The notes: generated from the letters alone by a model not told the origin. Shown: positions 1 through 8,696, numbered from the stretch's first letter. The stretch is 64,000 bases of DNA from an uncultured Selenomonadaceae bacterium (GCA_905234175.1 CAJOGX010000002.1:1-64000), one strand, 5' to 3'. Program-made: numbers and translations.

Positions 1-187
1 TATCATCTCCCCATAAAAAATCTATAACGATAAAAAAAAATAAATCCCTTAAAATAAAAAAAACAATTCCCTTTAAAATTCTATCGTTGCAAATTTACCG
101 CAACTTAAAAAGCGTCGCCGCTGAAAACAGTGCTGACGCCATTTTATTTACGTTCTAAAGGTTAATTTTTGATTAGAAATTTACGCG
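1..187. other. AT-rich non-coding stretch
   Basis: No convincing ORF, tRNA or structured RNA is visible. The stretch is rich in A and T runs and differs in composition from the GC-richer genes beside it. It lies downstream of the decayed sensor kinase that reads toward it, so it is probably decayed or spacer DNA. The window edge prevents saying what lies further left. Confidence 0.5.
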
Positions 188-215
188 GCGGGAAAAGTCA
201 GCGTGAAGGTGCTGC

Positions 216-245
216 CTGCAAATTCGACGAGAAGGAGGATTTGCT
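216..245. repeat. 30-bp palindromic mini-element, copy 1
   Basis: The sequence begins CTGCAAATTC and ends GGATTTGCT, with inverted ends GCAAAT/ATTTGC. Compared with the intact kinase tail at 331-411, it replaces about seven bases rather than being cleanly inserted. Nearly the same 30 bases occur at 294-323 and 61578-61607. Confidence 0.75.
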
Positions 246-293
246 CCGAGTTCGCTGGCAACGTCGATTTTAATTTCGTGCCGGTCGGAAATC

Positions 294-323
294 CTGCAAA
301 TCCGATGAGTAAGAGGATTTGCT
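294..323. repeat. 30-bp palindromic mini-element, copy 2
   Basis: It begins CTGCAAATCC and ends GGATTTGCT. The terminal inverted repeat GCAAATCC/GGATTTGC is perfect over 8 bp here. It sits at the junction of the two kinase-tail copies, immediately 3' of the kinase stop codon. It has the same length as copies 1 and 3 and differs only at a few central positions. Confidence 0.75.
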
Positions 324-1701
324 TTAGATAGCGGGAAAAGTCAGCGTGAAGGTGCTTCCGCCGCCGAGTTCACTGGCAACGTCGATTTTAATTTCGTGCC
401 GGTCGGAAATCCACTTCGCAATAGCCAGACCGAGCCCGCTGCCGCTGCCGCCGCCCTTGAAAAATCTGTCGAAAATTTTTCCGAGGTTTTCCGGCGCAAT
501 GCCAATGCCGGTATCGGAAATACTGAGCTGAATTTTGCCGCCGGAGTTTACCGAACTGACGGTGATTTTGCCACCGGCTGGCGTGTAGCTGACGGCGTTT
601 TCAAGGAAAATACGAATCAGCATCGCCGAAAATTGTGGCGTCGTCGTTGCGCAGGAGTTCAAGTCTGTGCTCCGGCGCCAAAACGCGCATCGTGTCGACG
701 GCGTATTCAACGATATTCGCCAGTTCCAGCTTTTCCCTGTGCAGTTTCTGGCGATTCTGGTCGGTGCGTGCGATAAAGAGCATGTTCTGTAAAATGTTAT
801 CGATATTCTGGACTTCCTCAAAAATAATGTCGAGATTTTCGTTGAGCGACTGCCTGTCCCTGGCGCCGTAGCGCTTGAGGAGTTCGACACAGCCAGCGAT
901 AGCCGTGGCGGGGTTTATGAGTTCGTGCGAGGCGTCCAGTACAAATTTCTGCTGCTGATTTATCCCGCCCTGAAGCCGGTCAAGCATTTCGTTGAAAGTT
1001 TTCGCCAGCGCTGAAAGTTCGTCGTCCGACGGCGGAATTTCCAGTCGCCCGCCCATTTTTCCGAAAGCAATATTCTGCGCGTGGGTCGTCATGGTTTTAA
1101 TTGGCTTGAGCACGCGGCTGCTGACGAAATGCCCTGCGGCCGCCGCCAGAAAAATTCCCAGCGCGTCCAGCGCCAGTAACAGCGTTTCCAGATTGTCCAG
1201 CGCGGCTTTCTGCGACGTGATAGTCCTGTAAAAATAAAGCGTGACGTGCTCGCCGCCGTAAATGTAATCCATTTTCGCGCGGTAAATCAGCGCACTGCCC
1301 ACTTCCGCCACTTCCATATCGTCGCTTGCAAAAATCGGCGGGTCTGATAAAATTCCGGCGTCAACTTTTTCGGCGGAAGGATATTTTTTATCGGTGTCAA
1401 CGAAAACTTCTCCGTCGTCGTCTACCGCGCGCAAAACCACGCCAGTCACCAGCGGCTCGCGAATATTATCGGGATTGACGGCGCTGTAATCAATCTCAAG
1501 ATTTTCCAGCAGCTCGCGGACTTTCTGCATACTGAAAATAATCGTGCGCTCGGCGGGGTCGTAAAACGCGCGGGAAACGCCAATGTACATGACGGCGTTG
1601 AGAACCAGCAGCAGCACGAGGAAGCACGCCGCGTAAGTCACGGCGATTTTCGTAGAAATTTCTGCGCTGCGGTACGCCTGTCGGATTTTCTCGGCAATCA
1701 T
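324..1701 (-). pseudogene. Membrane sensor histidine kinase, frameshifted
   Basis: From an ATG at 1701 (AAGGAG site) the reading frame gives an N-terminal membrane helix (about residues 18-42), an extracytoplasmic sensor region, a second helix (170-190), a HAMP region, and a HisKA segment with SHE around His259. The frame then breaks at about 616-621, inside the ATPase N box. The rest (LENAVSYTPAGG, DTGIGIAPE, GSGLGLAIAKW) continues in another frame to 324. One missing base explains the break. The H box reads SHELINP instead of the usual SHELRTP, another sign of decay. No response regulator is adjacent. A sequencing error is possible, but the abnormal H box and the rearranged 3' end favour a real pseudogene. 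Confidence 0.75.
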
Positions 1702-1738
1702 AATTTCAAACTCCTTAAAAATGACGCGGAGGATTTTA

Positions 1739-3199
1739 ATGAACACACGAATTGTATCGGGCTTGCTGGGCTACCTGACGCTGTTCACGGGCGCGGCAAT
1801 GGTTCCGCCGCTGATTTTGGCGGCAGTCGCGCGGGAAGTTGACGGCGTGGCGGCGTTTTTGCTGTCAATATTTTTGTGCGTGGCGGTGACGTTCGAGCTG
1901 GAGCGGTTTGGCGGCCTGCAGGGAAAAGACAATATCGGCGTGCGGGACGGAATTGCGGTAACGGGCTTAGGCTGGCTACTGGTTTCGATTTTGGGAACGG
2001 TACCTTATCTGGCGGGCGGATATTTGAATTTAGTGGACAGTTTAGTAGAATCGTTCGCGGGATTTTCCGGCACGGGCGCGACGGTTTTCGCAGACGTGGA
2101 AATTTTACCGAGGAGCATTTTACTCTGGCGGAGTTTATCGAACTGGGTCGGCGGTTTAGGGATTGTGGTAATTTTCATGGCGATTCTGTCACAGCTGGGG
2201 CGCGGCGCGATGTTCATTCTGCGGGCGGAAACTACGGGGCCGACGAAGGACAGGCAAATGCCGAGGATTCGGGACAATGCGAAGGCGCTGTTCAGAATTT
2301 ACGTGGGGCTTACGGCGATTTGTGCGGCGAGTTACTTTGCGTGCGGGCTGGACGTTTTCACGGCGGTCAACCACGCAATGACGACGATTGCAACCGGCGG
2401 CTACGGCGTTTATAACAGCACGGTCGGCGAATACGGCAGCGCGGCGCTGGAATATTGCATGGCGTTTTTCATGATTGTTTCCAGCGGCAGTTTCGCGATG
2501 TACGCGGTTGCTGTGAGGCGCGGCGTCAGCGTGGTTTTTCGCAACACGGAATTTAAAATTTACCTGTGGATTGTCGCCGTGACGAGCGCGATAATTGCGG
2601 CGGATTTGTTTCTGGAAATGAATTTCAGCGCGGAAGAATCAATTCGCGGGGCGGTTTTTCACGTGGCGAGTCTGAGTTCAACGACGGGCTTTGTGGCGTA
2701 CGACTTCGACACGTACCCGCCGCTGAGCAAAGCCTGTCTGATGATGACGATGTTTCTGGGCGGCTGTGCGGGCTCAACGGCTGGCGGCTTGAAGGTCGCG
2801 CGGATAATTCTGCTGTTTAAGTTTGTCAGCTCAATCGTCAGGCAGAAAATTCACCCGCAGCTGATAAATCCCGTCAAGCTCAACGGCAAGGCGATTGACG
2901 ACGAAATAGTTTACGGCGCCGCGAAATTTTTTTTCGTAATCGTGGTCATGGACATTCTTTTCGCGTTCGTGATGATGTTCGACGGGATAGAGTTCGCCGA
3001 CAGCATTTCGGTCAGCGTGTCGACAATGGCGAGCGTAGGGCCTGGCTTTGGAATTGAAGGGGCGACGAGTACCTACGCGCTACTCCCGACGCTCAGCAAA
3101 CTTTTCGCGTGCGTGTTCATGTTCCTCAGCCGGCTGGAAGTTTTCACGGTGCTGGTACTTTTCACGCCGGAGTTCTGGCGCAGTACCAACGGCTGGTGA
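1739..3199 (+). CDS. trkH: TrkH/KtrB-type potassium transporter
   Basis: This is a 486-residue integral membrane protein of the TrkH/KtrB/HKT superfamily, which passes K+ (or Na+) through four pore loops. The filter motifs are visible in order: FSGTGATVF, ATGGYGVYN, SSTTGFVAYD and MASVGPGFG. The ATG at 1739 is preceded by GGAGG, so an earlier in-frame ATG at 1721 is unlikely. The cytoplasmic TrkA/KtrA subunit normally needed for gating is not nearby. The gene diverges from the broken kinase. Whether it is K+ or Na+ coupled cannot be read from sequence alone. Confidence 0.85.
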   Translation: MNTRIVSGLLGYLTLFTGAAMVPPLILAAVAREVDGVAAFLLSIFLCVAVTFELERFGGLQGKDNIGVRDGIAVTGLGWLLVSILGTVPYLAGGYLNLVDSLVESFAGFSGTGATVFADVEILPRSILLWRSLSNWVGGLGIVVIFMAILSQLGRGAMFILRAETTGPTKDRQMPRIRDNAKALFRIYVGLTAICAASYFACGLDVFTAVNHAMTTIATGGYGVYNSTVGEYGSAALEYCMAFFMIVSSGSFAMYAVAVRRGVSVVFRNTEFKIYLWIVAVTSAIIAADLFLEMNFSAEESIRGAVFHVASLSSTTGFVAYDFDTYPPLSKACLMMTMFLGGCAGSTAGGLKVARIILLFKFVSSIVRQKIHPQLINPVKLNGKAIDDEIVYGAAKFFFVIVVMDILFAFVMMFDGIEFADSISVSVSTMASVGPGFGIEGATSTYALLPTLSKLFACVFMFLSRLEVFTVLVLFTPEFWRSTNGW

Positions 3200-3210
3200 A
3201 GTTTGAGTAT

Positions 3211-3306
3211 CGGCATTTCTTTCCAGAAAGAAACGCCGGCAAAGAAAGCTGGGCCGAATGACGCCATCCAGGCGTCAGTGCGGCCCGCGGCCCGTCCATG
3301 GGCCGC
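3211..3306 (-). repeat. Three-hairpin repeat, copy B (inverted)
   Basis: This copy fills the convergent gap between the TrkH gene and the next minus-strand gene. Read on the minus strand it contains: hairpin 1 with stem GCGGCCC/GGGCCGC and loop ATGGAC; hairpin 2 with inner stem TGACGCC/GGCGTCA and outer stem GGGCCG/CGGCCC; and hairpin 3 with stem CGGCGTTTCTTTC paired to GAAAGAAATGCCG (one wobble). It is about 90% identical to the copy at 26735-26834, with paired substitutions in the stems. Confidence 0.85.
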
Positions 3307-3361
3307 CTCTCTAATTGCTTGAGTTAATGTCGGCTAAAGTCATTGGTAAAAATAATTCCGC

Positions 3362-3844
3362 TTATTGGTAATAAAATTTGCGCTGCACAGTTCCAAATCC
3401 ATTTTCGACGTGCAGATAATATTGCGATTTGCGGCGGTAAGACTCAACGGGGTCGCCGCCGTTTTTTTCTGCGTAGGTCAGCTTATTCTCGGCGTGCGGG
3501 GAAGTGAATCCGAACAGAATTTTCAGCGGCAAAAGTTTACCACGGCGCGGGAGCTTAGAATCGTCGGCGATATTCAGCGGATAATATTCGCGCCCGACTT
3601 TAACCATGAGCATTGGAGCGACGCCGTTGACGAATGTGCCGCCCGCTGGCATTGCCAGATAATAATTGCCGTCAGCCAGCGCGACTGGGTGGTTATCTTT
3701 GATATAGCTTATCGCGTCGGTCTTAAAAATTTCTTTATGAAAGCTGGGGTCGCCTTTATCCGGCTTGAAAATCACGGCGCAGAATGAAAGTATAAAAAAA
3801 ACCGCCGCGATTGCAGCGTAAAATTTTTCGTGATTTATTTCCAT
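3362..3844 (-). CDS. Conserved-looking hypothetical, membrane-anchored, 160 aa
   Basis: The ATG at 3844 begins one base after the stop of the upstream small gene, so the two are probably translationally coupled. One hydrophobic segment (about residues 8-26, AAIAAVFFILSFCAVIF) follows a short charged start, giving a signal anchor with the remaining ~130 residues outside. The exported part has many Tyr, Lys and Gly residues and no cysteine pair or catalytic motif that I recognise. Longer upstream reading in this frame is only the shadow of the neighbouring gene. Function unknown. Confidence 0.6.
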   Translation of the reverse strand: MEINHEKFYAAIAAVFFILSFCAVIFKPDKGDPSFHKEIFKTDAISYIKDNHPVALADGNYYLAMPAGGTFVNGVAPMLMVKVGREYYPLNIADDSKLPRRGKLLPLKILFGFTSPHAENKLTYAEKNGGDPVESYRRKSQYYLHVENGFGTVQRKFYYQ

Positions 3845-3845
3845 T

Positions 3846-4121
3846 TTAAAAAGTTCCAAAGGGCATGCTGGCGGAATTTTGGGCAATGTCGCGGATAATA
3901 TCCTTTTCGGGCTTGCCGAGCACCCAGCCGAGCACTTTAATTTCGGCGTAAGTCGTGAGCTTGAGCTGATTTGTATCCTGCGGCTTGAAGCACAGCTCCT
4001 TATAATTTGCAAGCGCCTGATAATATCGCGCGGTAATTTCCTGCGGCGAGCGGAGCCTGTTCGGCGGCTTGCGGTAACGTTCAACCTCCTTCACGATATC
4101 GTTGGCAAGCATATCAGACAT
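3846..4121 (-). CDS. Small hypothetical protein, 91 aa
   Basis: A 91-residue soluble, Lys/Arg-rich and probably mostly helical protein, starting at an ATG behind AAGGAGGG. It has no membrane segment or known motif. It is the first gene of a two-gene unit with the membrane-anchored hypothetical downstream (1-nt gap). A TATAAT-like sequence sits in the upstream gap, but no convincing -35 is visible. I do not recognise the family. Confidence 0.6.
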   Translation of the reverse strand: MSDMLANDIVKEVERYRKPPNRLRSPQEITARYYQALANYKELCFKPQDTNQLKLTTYAEIKVLGWVLGKPEKDIIRDIAQNSASMPFGTF

Positions 4122-4181
4122 GACAATCCCTCCTTGAAATTATTATTACAGCGCATTATAATTAAATTGAAGTTGCCGTCC

Positions 4182-4236
4182 GTCGCACTTCGAAGAGGTG
4201 CAGGGATTGAAAAGCAAGAGGTGCAGGGATTGAAAA
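4182..4236 (+). CRISPR. Possible orphan CRISPR-repeat remnant
   Basis: Positions 4182-4213 start GTCGCAC, contain a 7-bp hairpin (GCACTTC/GAGGTGC with a GAA loop), and end GGATTGAAA. That is the layout of type I-C CRISPR repeats. The second half of the unit (AAGAGGTGCAGGGATTGAAA) is repeated at 4216-4235, only two or three bases later, so no real spacer lies between. No cas gene is in the window. It may be the last trace of an array or a chance small tandem duplication. Confidence 0.35.
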
Positions 4237-4237
4237 C

Positions 4238-5149
4238 TTAAAAAACGTTGGCGCCTCCGGTGTTCCAAAGTTTAGCTTTGAGCACGTCGTAATAATTTTT
4301 GTCGGCGAACTTGACGATTTGCGCAGAGTTGCGGGATTTGCGGACGACAACTTCATCGCCAGGCTGAATCTGAAAACTTTCCTGCCCGTCGAGCGTAACC
4401 ATCAAGTCGCGGTTGGCGTCGATAGTTATGCGAATTTCGTCATCTTCGTTGACAACGAGCGGGCGCATTTGGAAAGTGTGGGCGCAAATCGGCGTTAGCA
4501 GCAGCGCGCGGATATTCGGGTTGAGAATCGGACCGCCGGCGCTGAGGGAATAGGCGGTCGAGCCGGTCGGGCTGGAAATAATCATGCCGTCGGCTTTGTA
4601 GTTCATCAAATGCGTATCGTTGACGTAGAGGCCGAGCCGGAGCATTCGCGCGGTGCCGCCCTTGGAAATTACCACGTCGTTAATCGCGTTGCCCAAAAAT
4701 TTTTCGCCGAGCTCATTGTGAATGTAGCCGCTAAGGAGTAGCCGGTGCTCAACAATGTAATCGCCGACGAGAATTTTACCGAGGCGGCTTTCAAGTTCGT
4801 TGGGCTCAATGTCCGCCAGAAATCCCAGCGTGCCGAGATTGATACCGCAGACGGGAATACCCTGTTCGCGGAACCTGCGGCAGACGCCAAGTAAAGTCCC
4901 GTCGCCGCCAATCGACAGCGCCATATCGATATGAACGCGCTCGACGCAGGGCAGCCCGTATTCTTCCTTGCGAAACTGCCGCGCCTCGGTCGCCGGCATA
5001 ACCAAACGCACGTCCTTGTTTCTGTAGAAATTAAAAATGCGGTCAACCATTTCGCCCGCGCGACGCTTGCTCATGTTCGGGAAAACCGCCAGCTGGAGCA
5101 TTCCCGCCTCAATTCCGAAGACCGTCCCGAAAATATTTTGCCGCGCCAT
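4238..5149 (-). CDS. nadK: NAD kinase
   Basis: This cytosolic enzyme phosphorylates NAD to NADP with ATP (or polyphosphate). The 303-residue protein carries the family GGDGT motif at residues 81-85, then NLGTLGFL, NDVVISKGG and the C-terminal SPTGSTAYSLSAGGP substrate-binding stretch. The ATG at 5149 has GGAGGG at good spacing; the two upstream codons TTG-CTG are less likely starts. It follows zapA by 22 nt in the pheS-pheT-zapA-nadK direction, so it is probably co-transcribed. Confidence 0.93.
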   Translation of the reverse strand: MARQNIFGTVFGIEAGMLQLAVFPNMSKRRAGEMVDRIFNFYRNKDVRLVMPATEARQFRKEEYGLPCVERVHIDMALSIGGDGTLLGVCRRFREQGIPVCGINLGTLGFLADIEPNELESRLGKILVGDYIVEHRLLLSGYIHNELGEKFLGNAINDVVISKGGTARMLRLGLYVNDTHLMNYKADGMIISSPTGSTAYSLSAGGPILNPNIRALLLTPICAHTFQMRPLVVNEDDEIRITIDANRDLMVTLDGQESFQIQPGDEVVVRKSRNSAQIVKFADKNYYDVLKAKLWNTGGANVF

Positions 5150-5171
5150 CAGCAAATCCCTCCCCGCTGCG

Positions 5172-5447
5172 TCATTTATTTTCGTGGAGCATATTCAAAA
5201 GTTCGTCGTAATCTTTTTTAAGTTGCAGATAATCTTCAGCGATTTTCAGTGCGGCTAAAGTGGCAATTCGGCTGCTTACGAAGCTGTGCGTATTCTGCGA
5301 CATTTCGCGCATCGTGGAATCGACAATCTTGACGAGTTTTTTCAAGCCTTCGGGGTCGTCAGTTCGCAGGTGGTAAACGTCGCCGAAAATTTCGACTGTC
5401 ACGCGTTGCAGGTCACTGGATTTTTTAGCCTCTGCCAACTTTTTCAC
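5172..5447 (-). CDS. zapA: Cell division protein ZapA
   Basis: ZapA bundles FtsZ filaments and stabilises the Z ring. The 91-residue protein has the typical layout: an N-terminal beta globular domain (VTVEIFGDVYHLRTDDPEGLKKLVKIVDSTM) and a C-terminal coiled coil (AALKIAEDYLQLKKDYDELLNMLHE). It begins one base after the pheT stop (TGAGGTG). The GTG at 5447 and the TTG three codons later, which has GAGGTG as its ribosome site, are both possible starts. The pheT-zapA order is common in Firmicutes. Confidence 0.9.
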   Translation of the reverse strand: MKKLAEAKKSSDLQRVTVEIFGDVYHLRTDDPEGLKKLVKIVDSTMREMSQNTHSFVSSRIATLAALKIAEDYLQLKKDYDELLNMLHENK

Positions 5448-5448
5448 C

Positions 5449-8025
5449 TCAACTTCTGAGTTCCGCCTCGAAATCCTTTTCGACAGCCGCCAGAATATTT
5501 TTGAACGCCGCGTCCGCCTCCTCGTCCGTGAGTGTGCGCTCGCCCGACTGGAATTTTATATTGAACGCCAGACTTTTTTTATCCGCCGCAATGCGCTCTC
5601 CGGTATACACGTCGAACAGCGTGACGCCGCTGAAAATTTTTCCGGCAGACTTAGCGATAACCTTTTCGACTTCGCCCGCCGCCACGTCAAGGCTGACCAG
5701 AATCGCCAAATCGCGCGTGATAGCGGGATATTTCGGCAAGCTCTCGAAGCTGAACTTTTTCGCCGCGCATTTAATCAGCGTCGCAATGTCCGCCTCAAAC
5801 ACGTAAATTTTTTTATTTATACCGAAGGCGTCCGCAACCGCTGGGTGAACTTCGCCGAGCGTCAGAAGAATTTCGCGGCCTTTCTTAAAGACGGCGGTTT
5901 TGCCAGGGTGGAGCGCGTAGTGACTGCCCGCCTCGACGCTGTAGTTTCCAATTTCAAGCTGCGCCAGAAGTTCTTCAACAATTCCTTTGGCGTCGTAGAA
6001 ATCAATTTCGGCGGAAGTTTGCGCCCAGCCCTTAGGTTCGCGCCGCCCCATGAGCAGACCGACGAGCTTTTGAATTTCGCGCGGCTGTTCGGTAATGGGC
6101 AGAGCTTTCGGGAAAAATACCGGCGCAATTTCAAACAGGCGGACATCTTCATTTTTGCGGCTGAAATTTCGCGCGGCGTTTTCCAGAATCGAGCCGACGA
6201 GATTAGTACGGAGCAGAGGAAATTCGTCGGTGAGCGGATTCATAATCGGGACGGCGCGGCGGAGTTCGGAGTCAGCGGGAATTTGAAGTTTGTCGAAAGT
6301 TTCAGCGCTGGTGAAGGCGAAGGAAGTAATTTCGTTCATGCCGAGCGCGGCGAGAATATTTTTGATTCTGTCGGCGAAATTCTGGGCGGCGGACTGATGA
6401 CCCTGCTGCGCGCTTTTGGGGAGCGTGGCGGGAATTTTGTCGTAGCCGAAAATCCGCGCGACTTCTTCAGCCAGATCGTCCATGAGTTCCACGTCGTTGC
6501 GCCAGTCGGGCACGGTGGCTTCGTACGTCACGAAAGATTTGGAGCCGCTGCGGTTAATCAGCTCGCCGACGGTCTCGCCAATGTTCTTAACAAAATCGTC
6601 GACGCTGGCGTTTTGAGAGAGTTCGCGCGCCGCCCTGCCTAAATGTTTTGCCGCAAATGAAATTCTGTCGGTGATAAAATCTTCGTCAAACTGCGCGCCG
6701 GCTTCGGAAATTTCAAAGCCGAGCTTTTTGAGCACGCCGCAAATTTCCGCGTCAGAATAATTCGTGCCGAGGCGGTCGTTAATCTGCTGGCTGGTGAACT
6801 GAACTTTGACGGGCGATTTCGGCGCGGGGTAAACGTCAACGATACCTTTGCAGACTTTGCAGGCGCCCATTTCCTGCAGGAGCTGAGCGGCGCGGTCGAG
6901 CGCGGTCACGGTAGCTTTTTCGTTGACGCCGCGTTCAAATCTGCCGCTTGCCTCTGAATGAAGACCGACAGCGCGACTGGTGCGGCGAATCGACGCGGAA
7001 TTGAAACTTGCGGCTTCGAGCACGACAGTTTTAGTTTTCTCAGTGATTTCGGTTTCGTAGCCGCCCATGACGCCCGCAAGACCGGCGGCCTTTTCCGCGT
7101 CAGCTATGACGAGTTCGCCGCCCTTAGCCAGACGGTTTGAATCGTCCAGCGTGTGGAGCTGCTCACCGGCGACGGCGCGGCGCGCGTTCAAAACTTTGCC
7201 GGAAATTTCTTCGTAGTCATACGCATGGAGTGGCTGCCCAAGCTCAACCATAACGAAATTCGTCACGTCGACGACGTTATTAATCGCGCGGATACCGGCG
7301 CCCTCAAGGCGTTTCTGAATCCATTCGGGCGAAGGACCGAGCTTAACGTCAGTCAAAACGCGCGCGGAAAATCTGCTGCACAAATCCGGCGCGTCGATTT
7401 TAATTTCAATCATGTCGGCGGCGTCAGCGTCGGCGTCCTCGTCAACTTTAATTTCGGGGAAATTGGGCGCCCTGTCGAAAAGCACGGCGGCTTCGCGAAC
7501 TAAACCGAACACGCTGAAACAGTCGCCGCGATTTGCCGTCAGCTCAAATTCCAAAATGTCGTCGTCGAGCCCCAGCACTTCGGCGGCGGGCACTCCAATC
7601 GGCGTATCTTCCGGCAGAATCAGAATGCCGCTGGAATCGCCCTCGATTTTGAGTTCGTCGGGGCTGCAGAGCATACCGTTGGAAACTACGCCGCGCAGCT
7701 TGCCTTTAGAAATTTTTTTCCCGCAGGGCAGATTCGCTCCTACCAGCGCGACGGGAACAATTTGCCCTTCCGCTACGTTCTGCGCGCCCGTCACAATTTG
7801 TAAAAATTCGCCCGCGCCTACGTTCATCTGGCAGATTTGCAGATGGTCAGATTCTGGATGACGCTCCAGTTTTTCTATGCACCCCGTGACGACTTTTTCT
7901 AAGCCGACGCCAGCGCGAATTATATTTTCGACCGGCGTCCCGCTCATTGTGAACCGCTCCGCCAGCTCCTCCGTCGTGCAGTCTATGTCTATGAAATCTT
8001 TTAACCATTTTGTAGATACTCGCAA
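5449..8025 (-). CDS. pheT: Phenylalanyl-tRNA synthetase beta subunit
   Basis: PheT is the beta subunit of the (alpha-beta)2 enzyme that charges tRNA-Phe and edits Tyr-tRNA-Phe. Visible parts of the 858-residue chain: N-terminal tRNA-binding (EMAP-like) domain around residues 40-150, B3/B4 editing domain (about 210-390), B5 domain (about 400-530), catalytic-like core and a C-terminal ferredoxin-fold anticodon domain (about 765-858). It is ~55 residues longer than usual because of an insert at about residues 445-497, between LGFEI and YEATVPDWRNDVE of B5. The start is TTG behind GGGGG. The HNH pseudogene separates it from pheS. Confidence 0.95.
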   Translation of the reverse strand: MRVSTKWLKDFIDIDCTTEELAERFTMSGTPVENIIRAGVGLEKVVTGCIEKLERHPESDHLQICQMNVGAGEFLQIVTGAQNVAEGQIVPVALVGANLPCGKKISKGKLRGVVSNGMLCSPDELKIEGDSSGILILPEDTPIGVPAAEVLGLDDDILEFELTANRGDCFSVFGLVREAAVLFDRAPNFPEIKVDEDADADAADMIEIKIDAPDLCSRFSARVLTDVKLGPSPEWIQKRLEGAGIRAINNVVDVTNFVMVELGQPLHAYDYEEISGKVLNARRAVAGEQLHTLDDSNRLAKGGELVIADAEKAAGLAGVMGGYETEITEKTKTVVLEAASFNSASIRRTSRAVGLHSEASGRFERGVNEKATVTALDRAAQLLQEMGACKVCKGIVDVYPAPKSPVKVQFTSQQINDRLGTNYSDAEICGVLKKLGFEISEAGAQFDEDFITDRISFAAKHLGRAARELSQNASVDDFVKNIGETVGELINRSGSKSFVTYEATVPDWRNDVELMDDLAEEVARIFGYDKIPATLPKSAQQGHQSAAQNFADRIKNILAALGMNEITSFAFTSAETFDKLQIPADSELRRAVPIMNPLTDEFPLLRTNLVGSILENAARNFSRKNEDVRLFEIAPVFFPKALPITEQPREIQKLVGLLMGRREPKGWAQTSAEIDFYDAKGIVEELLAQLEIGNYSVEAGSHYALHPGKTAVFKKGREILLTLGEVHPAVADAFGINKKIYVFEADIATLIKCAAKKFSFESLPKYPAITRDLAILVSLDVAAGEVEKVIAKSAGKIFSGVTLFDVYTGERIAADKKSLAFNIKFQSGERTLTDEEADAAFKNILAAVEKDFEAELRS

Positions 8026-8057
8026 TTAATATTCCCCCTCGTTTTCTAGTCGACGTG

Positions 8058-8696
8058 TCAATCTTTTTTCTTGCGCTTCTTAGGTTTTTTACCGTAAATA
8101 GCCTCAGTCATAGTTGCAGAACAAACGCCGTATTCGCGCGCAAGTGCATTTATGCCAAATTCCGTATCTCCCTTAATAACAATTTGCCGAGCTTTTTCGC
8201 GCTGTGCATTCGTAAGTTTTGCGTTAGGATGGTCTTCACCTTTCGGACTCAGCCCCATTTCTACAGCGTGTTTAACATTTTCGGCGCGCGTAGACCATTT
8301 CAAATTACTGACGTGGTTGTTCAACTTATTGCCGTCTTCGTGATTCGGTTCGGGCTTATTGTCAGGGGTTGGAATAAACGCCTTCGCGACCAGTTAATGA
8401 ATCGGAAAATGCTTGCTCTTGGCGCCTTTACACAAATCAAAAATCAGATAGCCTTGTCGGTTGAGCCATGGCTTAAGAATTTTGACGTTTCCGTTTCCGT
8501 AAAAACGTTTCACTCGCCCGAAGTTGCTGACTTGATAAAGATTTTCGTAGCCCGCAATCCAGCGCCAAATTTCGCCTTCCAAATCTTCCAGCCCGAACGG
8601 GTACAGCGCGATGAAAATCAGATAAGTCGGCAGGTACTTTTCGCGATACAGACGTTCAACCCGCGCCTTTGCTTTTGCCTTTGACTCCTCAGTCAT
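8058..8696 (-). pseudogene. HNH homing endonuclease gene with in-frame stop
   Basis: Read through one TAA (8394-8396), the frame encodes a ~212-residue NUMOD4-HNH protein. It has EIWRWIAGYENLYQVSNFGRVKRF (NUMOD4), then LVAKAFIPTPDNKP, NHEDGNKLNNHVSNLKWST (HNH core) and a C-terminal helix-turn-helix-like region ending in a Lys/Arg tail. The stop replaces the Arg expected in the family motif HRLVA. Both halves stay in one frame, so a single codon broke the gene. ATG 8696 has GGAGG; an ATG at 8723 lacks a good site. It lies between pheS and pheT without disrupting either, so it is a free-standing, dead homing endonuclease gene. Confidence 0.85.

Larger units (their letters stand above)
188..411 (-). 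repeat. Tandem duplication of the sensor-kinase 3' end
   Basis: The last ~80 bp of the kinase gene (331-411) recurs at 188-293 with only a few substitutions. The outer copy is interrupted at 216-245 by a 30-bp palindromic mini-element, and a second mini-element (294-323) forms the junction between the copies. The kinase stop codon (324-326) directly abuts that junction element. Unequal recombination between mini-elements, or insertion after a duplication, would both give this arrangement. Confidence 0.8.

Noticed and set aside
1..187. AT-rich segment considered as a replication origin or attachment site
   Set aside because: No DnaA boxes, iterons or flanking recombinase gene are visible, and the window edge hides the context.
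5845..6642. Long plus-strand ORF (265 codons)
   Set aside because: It lies wholly antisense to pheT, with no ribosome site and low-complexity Phe/Arg-rich translation typical of the opposite frame of a GC-skewed gene.
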